NCBI GenBank assembly: GCA_021613535.1
Contig: CP075495.1
Coordinates: 6,014,001 to 6,078,000 of the forward strand
Length of the DNA stretch: 64,000 nt
Direction of reading: 5' to 3'
Origin: Adineta vaga
Lineage: Eukaryota > Rotifera
Shown here: piece after piece, positions 1-14,300 of the stretch
Numbering within the stretch: the first letter of the stretch is position 1
Layout of the letters: each line of letters starts with the position of its first letter
Translations under genes and position numbers: made by a program
Notes under the pieces: model-generated
Told to the model about the DNA's origin: nothing
Database searches by the model: none
The model's input: only the letters and a program-made list of their open reading frames with translations

Positions 1-144
1 TTGCGGTTTTTCATTTCAAATTATTAAACTTCACTTTGAGTTTGTAATGGATGTGAGGACGGACGGCTTTTTAATGATATCGTTTCAGTACCATTGATAC
101 TTGCTACATCTTCACTATAACTAAATATTGACAAAAAAAAGTTA

Positions 145-2830
145 TTATTTTTCTTTCAAAAAAGGTTCTTTGTACCTAGTATCCGACATTTGTTCCAAAT
201 CATTGTCAGCATTAATTAATGCTTCATTATAACGTTGAATACGATAAGTTGTTGCTTCCATTTTTTGTTTAACAATTAATAATTCTTGTTCAACAATATC
301 TTTATCTTTTTCCGTTAAATTCAAACGTTTCTCTAAATCCATAATTCTTAATTGTAAAATTTCACATTCATCTTTATTATCACGATTCAATCGATCAGCT
401 AATTTCATTTGGTCATCAGCACGTTTGACTTTTTCATCCATATAAGATAATTCCGATTGTAATTGTTTGATATTATCTTGTAAACGTGCCAATTGTCGTT
501 CACAATGTTCACGTTTAGCAACTTCATAATCATATTGTAATGTTAAAACACGATTGGATGAATTTAATTTTTCTAATTCATTTTTATCCACTAAAGATAT
601 TTGTTTTAATTCAAGTTTTTCTTCAAGAAAAACACACTAGAAAGAAAAGATTCACATCGTTAAATTTGTTTATCGTAGAAGAATACATTTCATCATCATC
701 ATCAAGAGCAATCGTGCATTGAATACATGCATGTCAGTATAGGGATTTTAAAAAAAAGAATATATACAGAGTCATAGATGGTTTTCTGGCAAACTAACAG
801 CGAAGATGTGTTGTTCTTTCAACCTACATTGTCACTGATGCTGCTTAGAATAAAAGAATAATGTTATCTAGAGAAACTGTATGATATAAGAAAAATAAAC
901 TGATAGTTACTTTTTCTTTTAATTGACTATTTTCTTTTTCTATTTGTGCCATTGAATCATATAATTTACTCATTAATCCTTCATGTATTGCATACTAAAA
1001 CAAATGAATGTAGATAATAAAATAGAAATGATGTTAAGTCTTTGCTTTTTTTTAAATACATTTTTCACATGATTTTGATAATTTTGTAGAACGATACGAT
1101 TATGATCATTTAATTCTTCAATCGTTGCTCGTAATTCTTTATTTTCTCGTGTTATCATTGCATTTGCATCCTCAACCTAATTGAAAGAAATTATTAAATA
1201 TACAAATATCTTCGATACATTGAATGTTTCAATTCTACTTACAGATTTCTTTTGTGATTCAAGTGTAACGATTTCTTTTTCCAATTTTTCAACTTCATGC
1301 TTCAATGATTCTTTTGTTTTTTGTAATGTTTTGGTTTCCCATCCCATTTCACTGATATCTTTACGTAAATCGCTGATTAATGCATCTGATGAAAGAAGAT
1401 TATTTGTTGATAAATGCTTTGTTAAACAATTCTGCGATGAAAGTTCTCGTTGAGCTTCTTTGAGACGACTTCGAGTGCGGAATAATTCCCGGCGTAAATT
1501 AATTGAATCAACTAAATGAAAAAATATTTATGTTATGTCTATCTGCTTATATCCTATTTCTATTTCTTATCATTGAAACATTCTCTTCTCTTTTTTGATT
1601 TTACATGAAAAGGTTAATATTACTCAATGAGTTTTGTCTTGATTTCTTATTCAGTTTATTTTTTTGCCTTCATAAATCTCAAGATTCTATCGTGTTTGGA
1701 TCTTTTCGAAGTTTTTTTTGTCGATAATTACGTTCATCAGCTGAATCAATTCGTCTTATTGGTGTTGTTGATACGGAAGAATTCGAACGTGGTGCTGATG
1801 TTGGTGTTTGCATTGTACTTGTTTTTACGGCTAATTCATTAACTTCATTTGTTAATTCTGTAATACGTTGTTCTTTCGTTTTCAAGGTGATTGTCAAAGA
1901 TTTGACCTATATAAATAGATAGGAAAAAACGTAATTGAGTTTTTTTCTAACAAGGAGAACAAAATATGTTATCATACTTGTTGTTCGGTTTTTTTACATT
2001 GAAAAATTTTTGATTCAAATAATGAAAGAATATCCTGATCTTGTTGTTGATTTGGCTGAAAAGAAAAGATAAAATTTAATTGTAATACTAATCTTTACTT
2101 ACTGTGATTTCACAGAAGTTTGAAACGAGTTGAAGTAAAGGATCGTTTGTCTCGATAGTAACTCTATAAGGGAGAGAAGAAAAAACGATTTTTACATTAG
2201 ATAAAAGAAGAGAAAGTAAATTTTTCTTTTACTGATTTTGTAATGCATCACATAGTTGATTTAATTCTTTGATTGTTCTTTCGGAATGTTCAATATGTTG
2301 ATATTGTTCGTTGATTTTGTGTGCTAATTCACTGTTCTTTACTTCAAGTTGTTCGATCTATAAAAATCATATAGACAAGATTTCGATCAAAGAATAATTA
2401 GAAGATTTTACATAATTTCGTATTTGTGGTGACACTTGCGGTTGAGGTGAAGACGGAGCACGTGGTGTTTGAGTTTGTTGCTGATCAATAGTAGCTTGTT
2501 CCGCTAGATAATTCCATTGAATAAATAAATAATCAATTGAAAAAGATTTCTCTTACCAGGTGAAAATGTATAAGTTGGCACTTTTTTTGGGCGGTCACCT
2601 CCGAATTTAAAGACGAGACTGGAAACTTTTGGTCGTGGTTCTTGCGCTTCATTATTTCCATTTGATGATGAACTAGATGATCCTCCTGATGTATTATTAA
2701 CTGTAATCGTCTAAAGTTGAAAGAGAAGAAAAGATGATTTGACAAACGAATGATTTGTAATTACTGATGTCGTTTGATGCATTTTCTGATCAGAAGAACG
2801 ACGTGTGCCTAAATGACGAAGGCGATCCAT
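145..2830 (-). CDS. Coiled-coil protein of unknown function, about 12 exons
   Basis: I do not recognise the family. Reading leftwards, the first ATG is at 2830 and gives MDRLRHLGTRRSSDQKMHQT. A Ser/Asn/Pro-rich stretch follows (exons 2557-2710 and 2412-2503). The rest is mostly charged heptad-like sequence with runs such as IEQLEVKNSELAHKINEQY and ITRENKELRATIEELNDH. The last exon (about 145-640) is one long coiled coil ending KEPFLKEK. Introns are short with GT-AG ends. One exon near 1700-1900 can only be joined by using a GTAATT donor at about 1731. An acceptor-like CTTCAG lies about 20 nt upstream of the ATG, so a 5' UTR exon probably exists. Neighbouring PRC1 is on the same strand 1.2 kb upstream. 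A centrosomal, ciliary or cytoskeletal role is possible but only a guess from the coiled coils. Confidence 0.75.
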
Positions 2831-4012
2831 GACGCCCGTGAGATCTGAAGGATACAAAAAAAATCATTCTCGTTGAGTGTTCAAGGATATAAGAAGTAAA
2901 AAGAAGTAAAAGAATGATTGATTAGAGAAGGACAGTTATACCATCTATCTAACGTCCCTCTTCTATTCAATGATATCAATCAATTGATTCGAAATTTGTC
3001 TTTTTTTGCTCACTATAATATATGTAATAAAAACGAATCGATTGTAAAAAAACCAATATGATTATTTATGATCACATACTTGTTGTTTTCTTTTCTTCTA
3101 AGACGAAGAAGAAGAAGAAGAAGAGAAGAAGAAGAAATGAATCCTTTGATACAACAACCAATCGAAATGAATGCAACTATTAAATGACATTTAAAGTTTT
3201 TCAAAAACAAGTCTTTTCAAAAACGACACAATATTTGAGATACAATATTCAAAATGATATTAATAAGATTTTTCTATTCAACATAAATTTGACTAGACCG
3301 TCGAGGAAAATAATAATGTACTTTACACTGATGACTAGCGACAATTTTCGAAAAGAAACGTGATAGCGACATATGATAAAAGAAAATGACATATCATATT
3401 TTTAATTGAATATATTCGATCATATCATTCAGCATTGTATTCAAGAACACTGAGAACTTGTCTATAGAACATTCAAAATACGAACAATTCTATCAAATAC
3501 TATCAATCATCGATCATATATTTGTGAATAAATCTTCATCGTTTGACATAAGCAGGATTTAGTTCAGATACGAACAATTCTTGATCATGATAACCTTGTA
3601 TATTTTTGTCTTCTCTATTCGTTGTTTTTCAATGATTGATACTAAAACAGGTCGAAAAACTGTCTCGAAACAATTCTTTGATTTGTTCTGAATGAGAAAA
3701 GAACCTTGCAAATAAGAAAATATATTTTACATTTACAGACGACTGTTAGTAACGTGTCTACGAAGTCATAAATAAGAAATGAGTTATGATTAATACCTTG
3801 AAATCATTGAAATCTATTCATAGTTCGATCAAAACTATCACTCATATAATCTTATCGTTTTGAGAAAAGTTTCGTATTAGATTGAATTTTATTTCATATA
3901 AAAAGAAATTAATAAGATGATTATTGATACAATTAGATCAAGCTGTTGATCATAGAGTAGTATATAAAAAAGAAAAAGGAATATTTAAGTCATCATTCTG
4001 AATCGGTTGAAA
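2831..4012. other. Intergenic, AT-rich
   Basis: About 1.2 kb between two minus-strand genes. I see no coding exon. It contains a GAA/AGA-rich purine stretch near 3100-3135 and should hold the 5' end of the coiled-coil gene and the 3' UTR of the PRC1 gene. Confidence 0.6.
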
Positions 4013-6725
4013 TTAACGTCTATGAATTGCACTTGCTGGTCGAAATGGTGTTATTGGTTTAATTTCAGTCTAGAGAAAGAATTTTAACAGTGAAAAAAAA
4101 AACATTCGCAATTGAGATTAAAAATTACTTCTTTGCCAAGATTAGTTTGTTGTCGACCAGGAGTTTTGGAACTGATTTCTAATCGTTTGATATTTGCTTG
4201 TGCATGTGTCATAGTTGGTGTTTGTCCACGTGCTAATTGTTTTCGTGCTTTTTCAATTTCTTTTTCTTGCGAATAATTTTCTTTTTCATGATTAAAAAAG
4301 TCTTGAACTATTACACCTTCAACTAAAAATTGATCTAGATAAAGAGTAAAAACTTCAATTTTAAAATTATCCAAAAGAGATATTCTTACGTCCAAATTCG
4401 TGTTCATAGTCTTTACTCAATTGTAAAACAGTATCTTGTACTTTTTTAAGAGTAAATTCTAAATGTTTACGTTGTTTTTCTTCTTGTACAGCTGAATAAC
4501 CTCGACGTTTAAATCGTTCAGGATCACTTGCTTGACGCTAGAATGAAACACAAAGAATTCTTTCTACGAAAAAAGTCTGTTTTTTTCTACTTGAAATTCT
4601 CGATATTCAGCCCAAACTTCATGCCAATTAGCAAGATTAGTAAATAATTGTTCATTATGAATATAATACATGTTAATTTCTTCTAATTCTTTTTCATGTT
4701 CTTCTAACAATTCTTCTGTAAAATCATCTAAATACAATGAACCTTGTTGATTAGTTGACAATAGTTCATGAAAAAAATCATACTAGAATATAATGGAAGA
4801 AAACTTTCCATTTGTTCTCGTCCATAGAAGCATTTTTCATATTGAGCAAAGATTTCATCGCGAATATTTTCGATATATGTACGCATATTTTGTCGTCGTA
4901 ATTCTTTGCATCGTTCAATTTCTTTTTCCAACTAAAATAATCAATTAAACAACATTTTGCAAGTTTTCAATTGATATACATAATCATTTATACTAGACAA
5001 TTCAAGATTCAACGAAAAATTGATATCAAACTCAGACATAGATTGAAAATTTTCTTCAATATATATGTTAATAAGTCGATCAAGTTCATATTTTCATTAA
5101 CTAAATCTTTTCATTTCAAATGTATACATATATAAATACGTCTAGGAAATCTCTCTCTCCCTCTCTCTTTTTTTTTTATTTTGATTATTCTTTTATATAC
5201 ATACCAGATTGAGATTTACTGATCGATGAGGCTTATCAAGTGGCAACTTAATATGTCTGTCGGACTCGATTAAATTTAATCGTTCGTACAAAGCATTGAG
5301 TGTAGTAACAAGATGTTCAGCCTTCATTCGATTTGCTTGATATTTTGCATGGAGCTATTTTCAAATTAATGAGAAATTTTAATAATCAAAAGAGAGAATG
5401 TAATTTATTACTTGATTTGCAACAGTTAATAGACGTTGAACATTACTTTTCGATAATTCAATTAGATGTACAGGTCCATCAATAAGATGGAGTACTTGAG
5501 GATCATCATTTGGTTGATTATATGTATCATCAAGGTCAAGTTCAACTTTCATTTCATGAATTTGATTACGTGCTTGTTCAATAGCTGATGAACGTTCGTT
5601 CTGATAAGAAAAAGATAACATCTATTTTTTTTCTGTCAAATAATATATCTTGAAATTTACCTGTAAATTTTGTAAATCATTAATATGTTTTTCAAGAATA
5701 TCTTGTCGTTGATCGTAAGGCATATCATCAACTAGAAACATGAATGTCAGATAGATTTTAGAAGAAAGAAAAAAAACTTTTCTCATTACCTTCATTATCA
5801 AAATTAATCATTTTTTCCTCAAGTTTATGACATAATTTCTCTTCGATTATTTTCAATTGATTAATTTCTTCAATTTTTGTTTTCAATACTTGATTGATTC
5901 GATCGAGTAAATCATTAGCTTGATTTAATTGTTCTAATAGTGATAAATTTTCATTGGCAATATTCTAAAACATAAAGTATAGTTTTGAAAAAATCTTTCG
6001 AAGTATAAAAAATTATTCATTTGCTTTACTTCAATACTATAATCTAATTTTAGAAGACGATTTAAATAACGACATTCATCTAAAATAGCTCGAACACGTG
6101 TTTGAATTGTATCGTTTTCTTTTCGTTCAGATTCATTTAGTTCTTGTAAACATGTCTAAGAGAAAATAAAATCGGATCGTTTTGATTTGTTTTTGAAAAA
6201 GAGACATGTTTACTTTTAAATTATGAATTATTGTTTGTTCTTTATCGAAAATTTCTTGTTCATCTAAACCACGTTGTGTAAGATTAGTACGAAGAAGAAT
6301 TAAATTGGATTCAATCCATGAATAGAATGGAATATGTTCAATTCGACATTCAAGTGTTGATTGTTCTTGACGAAGAATTGATGATGATGATGAACTTTAA
6401 AGAAAATAAATAAATAAAAATTTCATAATGAAAAAAAAACAACAACAACAATAATTATTTACTTATTGAATTCATCCGTATTTGGAGGATCTTCTAGTGA
6501 AAATGTACGATCGGACATATTTTTCTAAATAAAGTTCAAAGAAAATATGATGTAAAGACTAGAAGAAAGAAAAACGAAATCGATCATACGAACAATATGT
6601 ATCACATCAATCAATATCACTCTCTCTATATATATATATTCATTCGGTCTTACCCGCCATTCTTTACGTTTCTCTTTGGTCATATTACGTTGTATCTCAT
6701 GTATCGATGTATCTTCTGTTGTCAT
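4013..6725 (-). CDS. PRC1: PRC1/Ase1/MAP65 antiparallel-microtubule crosslinker
   Basis: Family members bundle antiparallel microtubules at the spindle midzone and are needed for cytokinesis. The match is by family pattern. The central block reads IERCKELRRQNMRTYIENIR, then EQYEKCFYGREQ-type sequence, then YLDDFTEELLEEHEKELEEI and NLANWHEVWAEYREF. This parallels the spectrin/MT-binding part of PRC1 (LE.LKMQNM...QCFYSQEQ...LLQLHDAEI...WEETW). A SDPERFKRRGYS motif follows, and the tail contains SSKTPGRQQTNLGKE and TPFRPAS, matching the KTPGK-like basic C-terminus of PRC1. The start is at 6725 (MTTEDTSIHEIQRN): exon 1 (6654-6725) splices in frame to an exon starting at 6524. A shorter start at 6518 (MSDRTFSLEDP) is also possible. 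Exons are separated by introns of about 50-130 nt, except one of about 270 nt between roughly 4935 and 5210. Confidence 0.93.
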
Positions 6726-8469
6726 TTTTTTCTAATGTATATATAAATATCTATATATCAAGATATTTTTTTTGTCGATCGATTCGATTTTAAATATGAG
6801 ACAAATGAATGTATTAGTTAAGAAAGTCGAATACACAGTTGTCACTTGCCAAAAAAGAAAGAAGCAGAATTTTCCTCTTTTTTTCTCTTTCACACACATA
6901 CAAACACACATCCATTCTCTTCGCTCGGTCTTTTAGTCGAGGAAAAAAAAGAGAAAAAAAAGAGATGCATTGACGTAGTACTGCCGGCTGCTGCTATGTT
7001 TTTTTGTGATTAGTCCTTCTGTCACTCTGAACGAAGAGGAACTGAGAAAAAAATGCAGAAAGAAAAATGCCGAGTTCACGCATTAAACACTAGAACTACT
7101 TACTTTCGCCAATGATCAATGTATATATATTTATATTTATATGAGGCAAAAATAGAATGGAAGTCATATCCGCTCTTCTAAGACAACTTGTCTTTGTTTA
7201 AAAAAACGCCCAATTATGAGAGTTCTTTTATCGACTAGGAAGGAAAATAAAACAAAAGTTTATTTTACATCAAGGACATGCCGGAATATGCTTTTTGAAC
7301 AAATATATTTTATTGAGAGATGAAATTAGTCCTTCCTTTTTACTATCAATCGAACATCTGCGCGCTTCAAGATCAGAGAGAAGAAGAACTGAAACGAGAT
7401 GATTTAACCAACACACGGTGGCATCTATGGAAAGAGAATTTGAACGTACTTTTAGAAAAATTAAAGAACAGCGCAGAACTTATGGATTTTCTCGTCTAGA
7501 TAAAGTAAGATATCCTTGAGAGACAAACAATAGGAACTGTTAATCAAGAAATCAAAAGAACAAATAATTCTTAAAATATATGTTCTATTAGTTAGTCCAT
7601 CTTGATCAGCACCTATAAAAAAAGGAATATAATTCATATTGATTCTCAGTTGAGAACATTGGATAATGAATTTAAAATAGAAAATAATAATCAAGGAAGC
7701 AAATGTCTTACAATACCTTTTCATTAATCAAAATATTAATTACGACGACAAAATACATATATTCGATCTGACAATTTGAACTATAAAAATGAGTTTATCA
7801 ACATCCTCAAATTATTAATTTAGTCTATCTCTATTCAATGACACAAGTCAAATATTTTCAGATCAATTGACATCTAAGAAAATAAACATATCATGTAATG
7901 AAACAACTCTAGATTTATAAGCTACTCGGTCTTAGTTTACATATCAACAAGAGCTGAAATTTATATACGAATTATTCTTCTAATAAAAAAAAAACGAACA
8001 ATTTTTTTTTATACTAATTAATATTCTTTCTGTGATTAGAGAAAAAGGAAGCTTGTTTCTTAATAAACATTTGTCATGTAAATTAATCCATTTTTAAAGT
8101 AACACAAAAATGCATCAGTAATTTTCTTCGGACATTATTTTCAAAATTATAATATCTAATAGAAAAACAAATCGAGATGATTTAAATTTGATATTATAAC
8201 TTTTATTCAGCTGAATAGGTTTATTTTAAAAAAAGAAGAAAAAGAAGAAGAAGAAACGAACAATGTACAACTCGAGCCTTGCTATTGATTATTTTTCTTT
8301 CTACTGTTCCACTCAACAAGAACACCATGACATATATGCATGTATATATATATATATAAACGAGAAACAGTTATTAACTCGACAGAACAAATAATGATCA
8401 ATCACAATGTGAGTATGCGAAATAAATTTAAAAAAAAATAAGGACGGTCGCTAAGAGAAAAGTAAAATT
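6726..8469. other. Intergenic, no gene seen
   Basis: 1.7 kb between PRC1 (5' side) and the 3' end of the bHLH-PAS gene. Short open frames here lack coding character and splice partners. It contains AT-rich tracts, a (TA)n run near 8342-8358 and a GAA-rich stretch near 8230-8256. Confidence 0.6.
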
Positions 8470-11368
8470 TTAACTCGAATGATGATGCGGATGATGATAT
8501 ATAGTAAAATTTTCTCCTGCAATATTTGCATGTTGAGATGGATAATACCAGTGTTCATTTGCTGCGGCTGGTAATGTATACTGTTGCTGTGTAAATGTAT
8601 TAGAATCATAATGAGCATATGGATGGTAATGTTGCGGATGGTGTTGTTGATGGTGAGGATGCATGCTTTTTGTCATGATAACTGATGGTCGATTTGTAGG
8701 TAAAGGTGAATGAGGCGATGAAGGACTTGGACTCGGTGTTGATGTTGATGGTAAATGACGATGATGAGGAGAGGAAGAAGCGAATGATGAAGATGGCGGA
8801 GGTGGTGGAGATGGATAGAAACAGTTTGGTTGTTGTGCTTGCTGTTGTTCACTTGGATATGGAGATAATTGTCGTTGTTGCTTAATCGATACTCGAGATT
8901 GAGCGCTCGAAGGTGAAGATTCAACAACATCAGTTGGACTCAATTGGGATGAAACTCGAGTAGCATATTCTGAATGAGTATAGAAAGAAAAAAGATGAAA
9001 TAATTTTGTCTTATTATTTCAAAGTCAAATAAACAAACCATTTTCTAGTTCTTCATCAATAGCTGGTACAATATGGCCATCATCCACTCTAGAAAATAAT
9101 AAATTTATACCGTTTTTATTCGGATATATTTGACATTTTCTTACCCAATGACTTCTACAACAAGTACAACAAAATTTTCATCATTTGTTTTAGATTGCAT
9201 CATTGTCGCTAATAAATCACACCAAATCCATTTTTGTTCAGTAATTACTTGATTATTATTGGTATTATTATTATTATTATTATTATTTGCATTTGTTTTT
9301 CTTGGATGTTGAGATGATGAAGCAATAACATTCATCTGTAAACGAACAACATTCAAAACAAGTTGTTGTCGTGATGGTACTATATGAAAGGAAAAAAAAG
9401 ATAAATTTAACTTTCGTTTTCTTCATTTACATTCTCGATGAGCTGCAATTAATACTGATAAATCGTCAGGATGTATATAGAGATAGAGTGATGATGTCGC
9501 ATATGTTAAAGACCAATTGAATGTTCGTTGTGATCTATTTTATCGCATACGAAAAGGAAAACTAGGATTAATACTGACAAATTTGACTTACTTATCATCC
9601 ATATGAGTAATATGAAGATTTTCATCAAGTCGAATAACACTTTGATGTTCAGGAATAGGAAATTCATTTTGTGAGGGACTTAAATTAGGAATAATTGCTG
9701 TACCAACAAATCCTAATAGATGATCACCATTCTGTGATGGTCGACGATGATCAGGATGTATCCATCGATAATCACCAATAATTTGTACTGACTATTGGAT
9801 AGAATTATAAATGAAAAAGAAAGATTCAAAATGAAAAGAAAAACAAGAAATTTACTCGATAGCCAGGTGTTTTCATGTTAGGTGCTCGTTTAGTTAAACT
9901 TGAACGCATTCGAATACATAATGATTTTTTAATAAAACGAGTACCATCGGTTGGTGCTTGCATTCTAGGACATTGTTCAACTAAAATATCAAGATAAACA
10001 GATCCTCTGCATTCAATAATGGTATTCAATAATCATACAAAACATGAAACATACTTCTATTACGAAAAGTGTTTTCTGTTACTCTCTAAATCGATTCATA
10101 TCTATCACTATCCGAAAAGCAAAAGATCACTTTTCCATGCTGTAAGATCAATGTTACACATAGTTCACATTCTTTCCGATAAAAAATTCCTCTGTCATTT
10201 ATAATACATTCATATTTCTTTTTATTATTTTTTCGAATAGATAAACGAAACAAAAATAAAAGAGAAAGACGAAGAAATGATTCATTCAATTGTACTCACG
10301 TGATATATCCAAAAGATCGGGATCGTTATTATTTGAATTCATCAAATCCATTGGTAAACTTGTTGTTGGACTTGATGGTGGTAATAATTCAAAACCAAGT
10401 ACATCTGCAAAAACTTTCTTATCATCTTCATGTAAATAATTAAATATAAAATTGCCCGTCATTTCAACCATCGATAAGCCTAAACTGCTGGAAACTGATT
10501 CTGATATATAGAGAATTCTTCCATCAGAACTTAAAGCAAATATAAAACCGTCCAATGACTTTAAAAGAAAAGAAACAAATAAAAAGAAAAAGAAATAAAA
10601 ATTCAGTCTCTTCTTTTTTGCTTTACTTGTAATAATTGAGATGATTCATCGGCATTAAATAATTTAAATGCTTGTTTTCTTGATGGTACTAAATAAGAGA
10701 AAAGAAAAGAGGAATTTTTGTCAAGGGATTTCATATCTTATCCAGTGAGAATTCTAAGAAATCTATCAGATTAACAAAAAGAAAAGAGAAGAAGACAAAT
10801 TTACCATTGATGTCATTTGGCCAAGATGGATCACCATGTGATAAAAATTCATGTAATCGTAAATAACTGATAGTTAAACGAATAATTGAAGCTTTATCAA
10901 GTTGCGCAGCTATTTGTTGTTGTAAAGGTAATAATTTGGATAGATCCGTAAATTCTTTATTTTCAGCACTTCGACGATGTTTCGCAGCAAGACGAGATTT
11001 TGCTTTTCTATCATCATTATTACTTCTAAAAACAAAAAGAAAGAAAATCGATATGACTGGTCAATTTAATTCATCAAACAGCCAATGATATTCTTGAGAA
11101 TTTCAAAATCTCCTATTTACCCATTGAGCCAATTTCGACGATGATGATAATCCATCGAAGTTGGATCATTTAAATTTCCATTGTTTGTCGAATGCATCAC
11201 ATACTCATCGTTATTAGTACCTTCGATCATAATCACACGTGAATCATAAAAACATTGAGATGGTATCATTGTTTGCGATGGATGTGGATAATCGAATGGT
11301 TCACTTGTCGGTTGTTGTTGTTGTTGTTGCTGCTGCTGTTGCTGCTGAGGATGCCACCAAGACGCCAT
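8470..11368 (-). CDS. bHLH-PAS transcription factor, trachealess/NPAS1/NPAS3 type
   Basis: Class I bHLH-PAS proteins pair with ARNT/tango and bind DNA in the nucleus. The N-terminus (start 11368, MASWWHP) carries a run of about 13 Gln. The bHLH exon (about 10807-11028) reads KSRLAAKHRRSAENKEF, then LLPLQQQIAAQLDKASIIRL and TISYLRLHEFLSHGDPSW. The last segment is characteristic of trachealess/NPAS3 (TISYLKLRDF..HGDPPW). PAS-A follows with SLDGFIFALSSDGRILYISE and LGLSMVEMTG. The NPAS/trh-type linker is CIRMRSSLTKRAPNMKTPGY. PAS-B is recognisable (FVGTAIIPNLSP, then IRLDENLHITHMDD, then YLYIHPDDLSVL). The C-terminus (8470-8943) is Ser/Pro/Gln/His-rich and ends HHPHHHSS, a plausible activation region. 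The intron at about 10007-10301 uses a CAGAG acceptor to stay in frame. SIM is the main alternative, but the HGDP and LTKR segments favour NPAS/trh. Confidence 0.92.
11304..11346 (-). repeat. CAA/CAG repeat coding poly-Gln
   Basis: A triplet run of mixed CAA and CAG codons in the first exon of the bHLH-PAS gene, read on the minus strand as about 13 glutamines after MASWWHP. The mixed codons suggest it is more stable than a pure CAG tract. Confidence 0.85.
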
Positions 11369-14300
11369 CGTTTTTCTTTAGTAAACGTTTGTTTGTTTGA
11401 AAAAAAAGAAAAGCAAAAGGATAAAAGAAAAGAAGAATCATTTACTCTCTCTCTCTCTCTCTGTTCTTCGCTCTTCTCAATATATTAGTTTGTTCTCTCT
11501 CTCTATTCCCTATATTTTATTCGAGAAATACATTCCATATAGAGAGAGAAAAAAAATGAGGGATGTGACTATAAAGGAAATGCATCTAAACAGACAAGAT
11601 TTGAGCGAAAAAAAAAGAGAACCGTCTGTTATTAATCGTGTGTGGAAGAGAGAATTAAAAGAATAAATCTGATTTGCTCTGTGCGTCGCAATAGTATCGG
11701 ATATTGTTTTATATGGATGTGTAACTAACTAGAAGAGGGAAAGAGAGAACATCATCGGACAATTAGGAGCCTCTTTATCATCTTGTCTACGCGTTATCGC
11801 TGCGACGTGACTATCGTACGAAAAATGCCTTTGAGTCTGGTTTATATGGACGAATGTCAAAAATCAGAATAAGGAAAGGGAGCAAGAGAGAAAGAAACAT
11901 TGATAATAGGCAAATGAGATGAATAATGTGCAAGAAAATTTCCATGAAATATTATTCTTTTTCGTTTCATACCTCATATCGAATTGATATTGTTGATCAA
12001 CAAGCATACTGCTTTTTTTACTATGTTGAATGATGCATCAATGTATTTCTTTTTTTTTACTTTCTTCTCTTTTGCTCTCTTATCTCATCATCATCATCAT
12101 CAATAAAAATGACACCAATAGTTTTGTCTCTCTTTCTCTCAGTCTATATATATATATATATGTGTGTGCGTTGGCACATTAAATTCTCTTGGGAAAGAGA
12201 GAAAATGTTAATCATTTTTCACTTTACTAAGTTACTTTTTTACTCATTCATATAGTATTATTACATTCAAATGAAGTCTTTTTTTAATGAGAAATGAATG
12301 TTATACAAATTCAAAAGTTTCCTTCTCTTTCCCATCTGATAAATCCAATTAATCATGAGCAAGCAGATAGAAACCGATTGGTAACAAAACTCTCAAAATA
12401 TTTTGTTTCTTTGATCGCGATTGTATATTTAATTGAACAAGAGAAGAAAATTACAATATGAAACACTTCATTAGATCAAATCTTTCTTTTTTTTTTCGTA
12501 GAGAATCGACAGCGTGTAGATTTGATTACTCTATCTCTTTCAGGCGACAACTCATCAGGGGGTACGAGAGCAAAACTAGTGTAACGAAATAAAAAGTATA
12601 GAGATCTAGATGTGAGGAAGGAAAAAGGGGTGGTGCGCAACGACGACGATACAACGTATTGATCTTCTCTTTGTGTCTCGTCTTGTCTATCACAACTATA
12701 GCTGTGCGATGCTACATTTAATCAATGCAAATACTATAGTAGTAATGTTGGTCAAATTTGCATGTGTGAATTCATTCATCATCACTTTTGCTCTCTAACC
12801 GGACGGATACGGACAAATGCAACATCCGTTTGATGATGTTGTTGCTTAGTCATTTTTTTTTCTCTCGATAAAGAATTTAATGAACACAATATCGTTGTAT
12901 ATATTTATATTATTTATGTATCTACTTGTTACTGCGCGCATCATTGACAATGATGAACAAGAAGACCAAAAAAAAAGATAGAGAAAGAAAAAGAATGAGC
13001 TGATTATGGTACGAGCTTTAGAAAAGATTGAAATCTTTGGTGATTTGTATAATAGGAGAGACAAAAAACAATTATCAGTTGATTTGATTTGTTGTACATC
13101 ATCTCATTTCTGGACAAACCACGCCTATTTAATTCAATTAAATTCTCACTTTCTTTCTTTTTCTCATCAAGATATTAACCGTATCAATTCAATGACAGAT
13201 CTTCTTATACACATGCCAAGTATCGATATATATATATATATCTGTATATAATAAAAAAAACACAAAGAATATATCTTTAACATTAAATTGACTAGAATGT
13301 TGAGTCTATCTATTTATCTATCTATCTTTATGCTCTACTGCGAGATGATGGAGCAATGAAGAGAAAAAAAAGTGATGGATGATCTATGCCGTCTAATGAC
13401 TTTTGGTCGCTTAAGCTATAAGCGCATCTGCATCAATTCGAACATTAATTCTGTCTCTGCAATATATCGATGACGATAAGCAGGACGATATAAAACAACA
13501 AGGTTATGTTTGCCGGTATTCGATTGAGAAAAGACTGCTCGAGCGCGCGATTGATTTTACCGAAGTGGCTCGTTAATCCAATGCGGAACGATCAAGATCG
13601 TCATTTTTTTTCTTTCATGTTGTTTTCTTTCTACCTATCATCAATATATACATATATACATATCAGTTAAGTTGTGCTTTAGAGAGACATTGCACTATGT
13701 ATCGCTATCATTCTGCTTCCATTTATATAGAACATGATGATGAATGATCTATACTCCTCCTCTTGCAATGTATGTTTATATTAAGTTGAAAAAAAAAGAA
13801 CTGAAGAAAGAATAACAGTATTTGTTTATGACTTCGTCAAGTTCAATGATAGAGGCTTCTTCTTTGTTTTGTTGGAAGATTGGATGATAAAGTAACGATG
13901 ATGTTATTTATCAGAAAAAAGTTTTTTTTTCAAGATAAATTGAATCAAATATGTAATGATTCTTCCTTCGGAGATTTTCTTTCGATTATCATAAAGAACA
14001 AGAAGCTAAAGACTCTAGAGATGTTCAATTAATATCTATTGTATGTTAGACATGGAAAAGAAAATTGTTTTCTTCTTGTCATTAATTAGTACCGGAAAAT
14101 TCAAAAGATTCAAGTGATTTTTATGGATGACTTTGAACAGATGTTTGATTGTATTGTGTGTGTGTGTGTGTGTGTTTTTATTTCTCTAAAGTTAGAGACA
14201 TACATACAAACACTGTCTAGAATTAAACTATTCAATTAACAGTTATAAGGGAAGGAAGAAAAGGAACTCTTTACTAATGAATAAAGATCATTAGTTATCA

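Noticed and set aside
7461-7724. Minus-strand hydrophobic frame between PRC1 and the bHLH-PAS gene
   Set aside because: AT-rich composition gives Ile/Phe/Leu codons; no family resemblance or exon context.
11397-11666. Lys/Ser-rich plus-strand frame upstream of the bHLH-PAS gene
   Set aside because: Built on CT and AAAAG simple repeats, with no domain or splice partners.
12846-13251. Two small overlapping frames on opposite strands in the 3.7-kb gap
   Set aside because: AT-biased, end in TA-repeat translation (IYIYICI), no coding signal.
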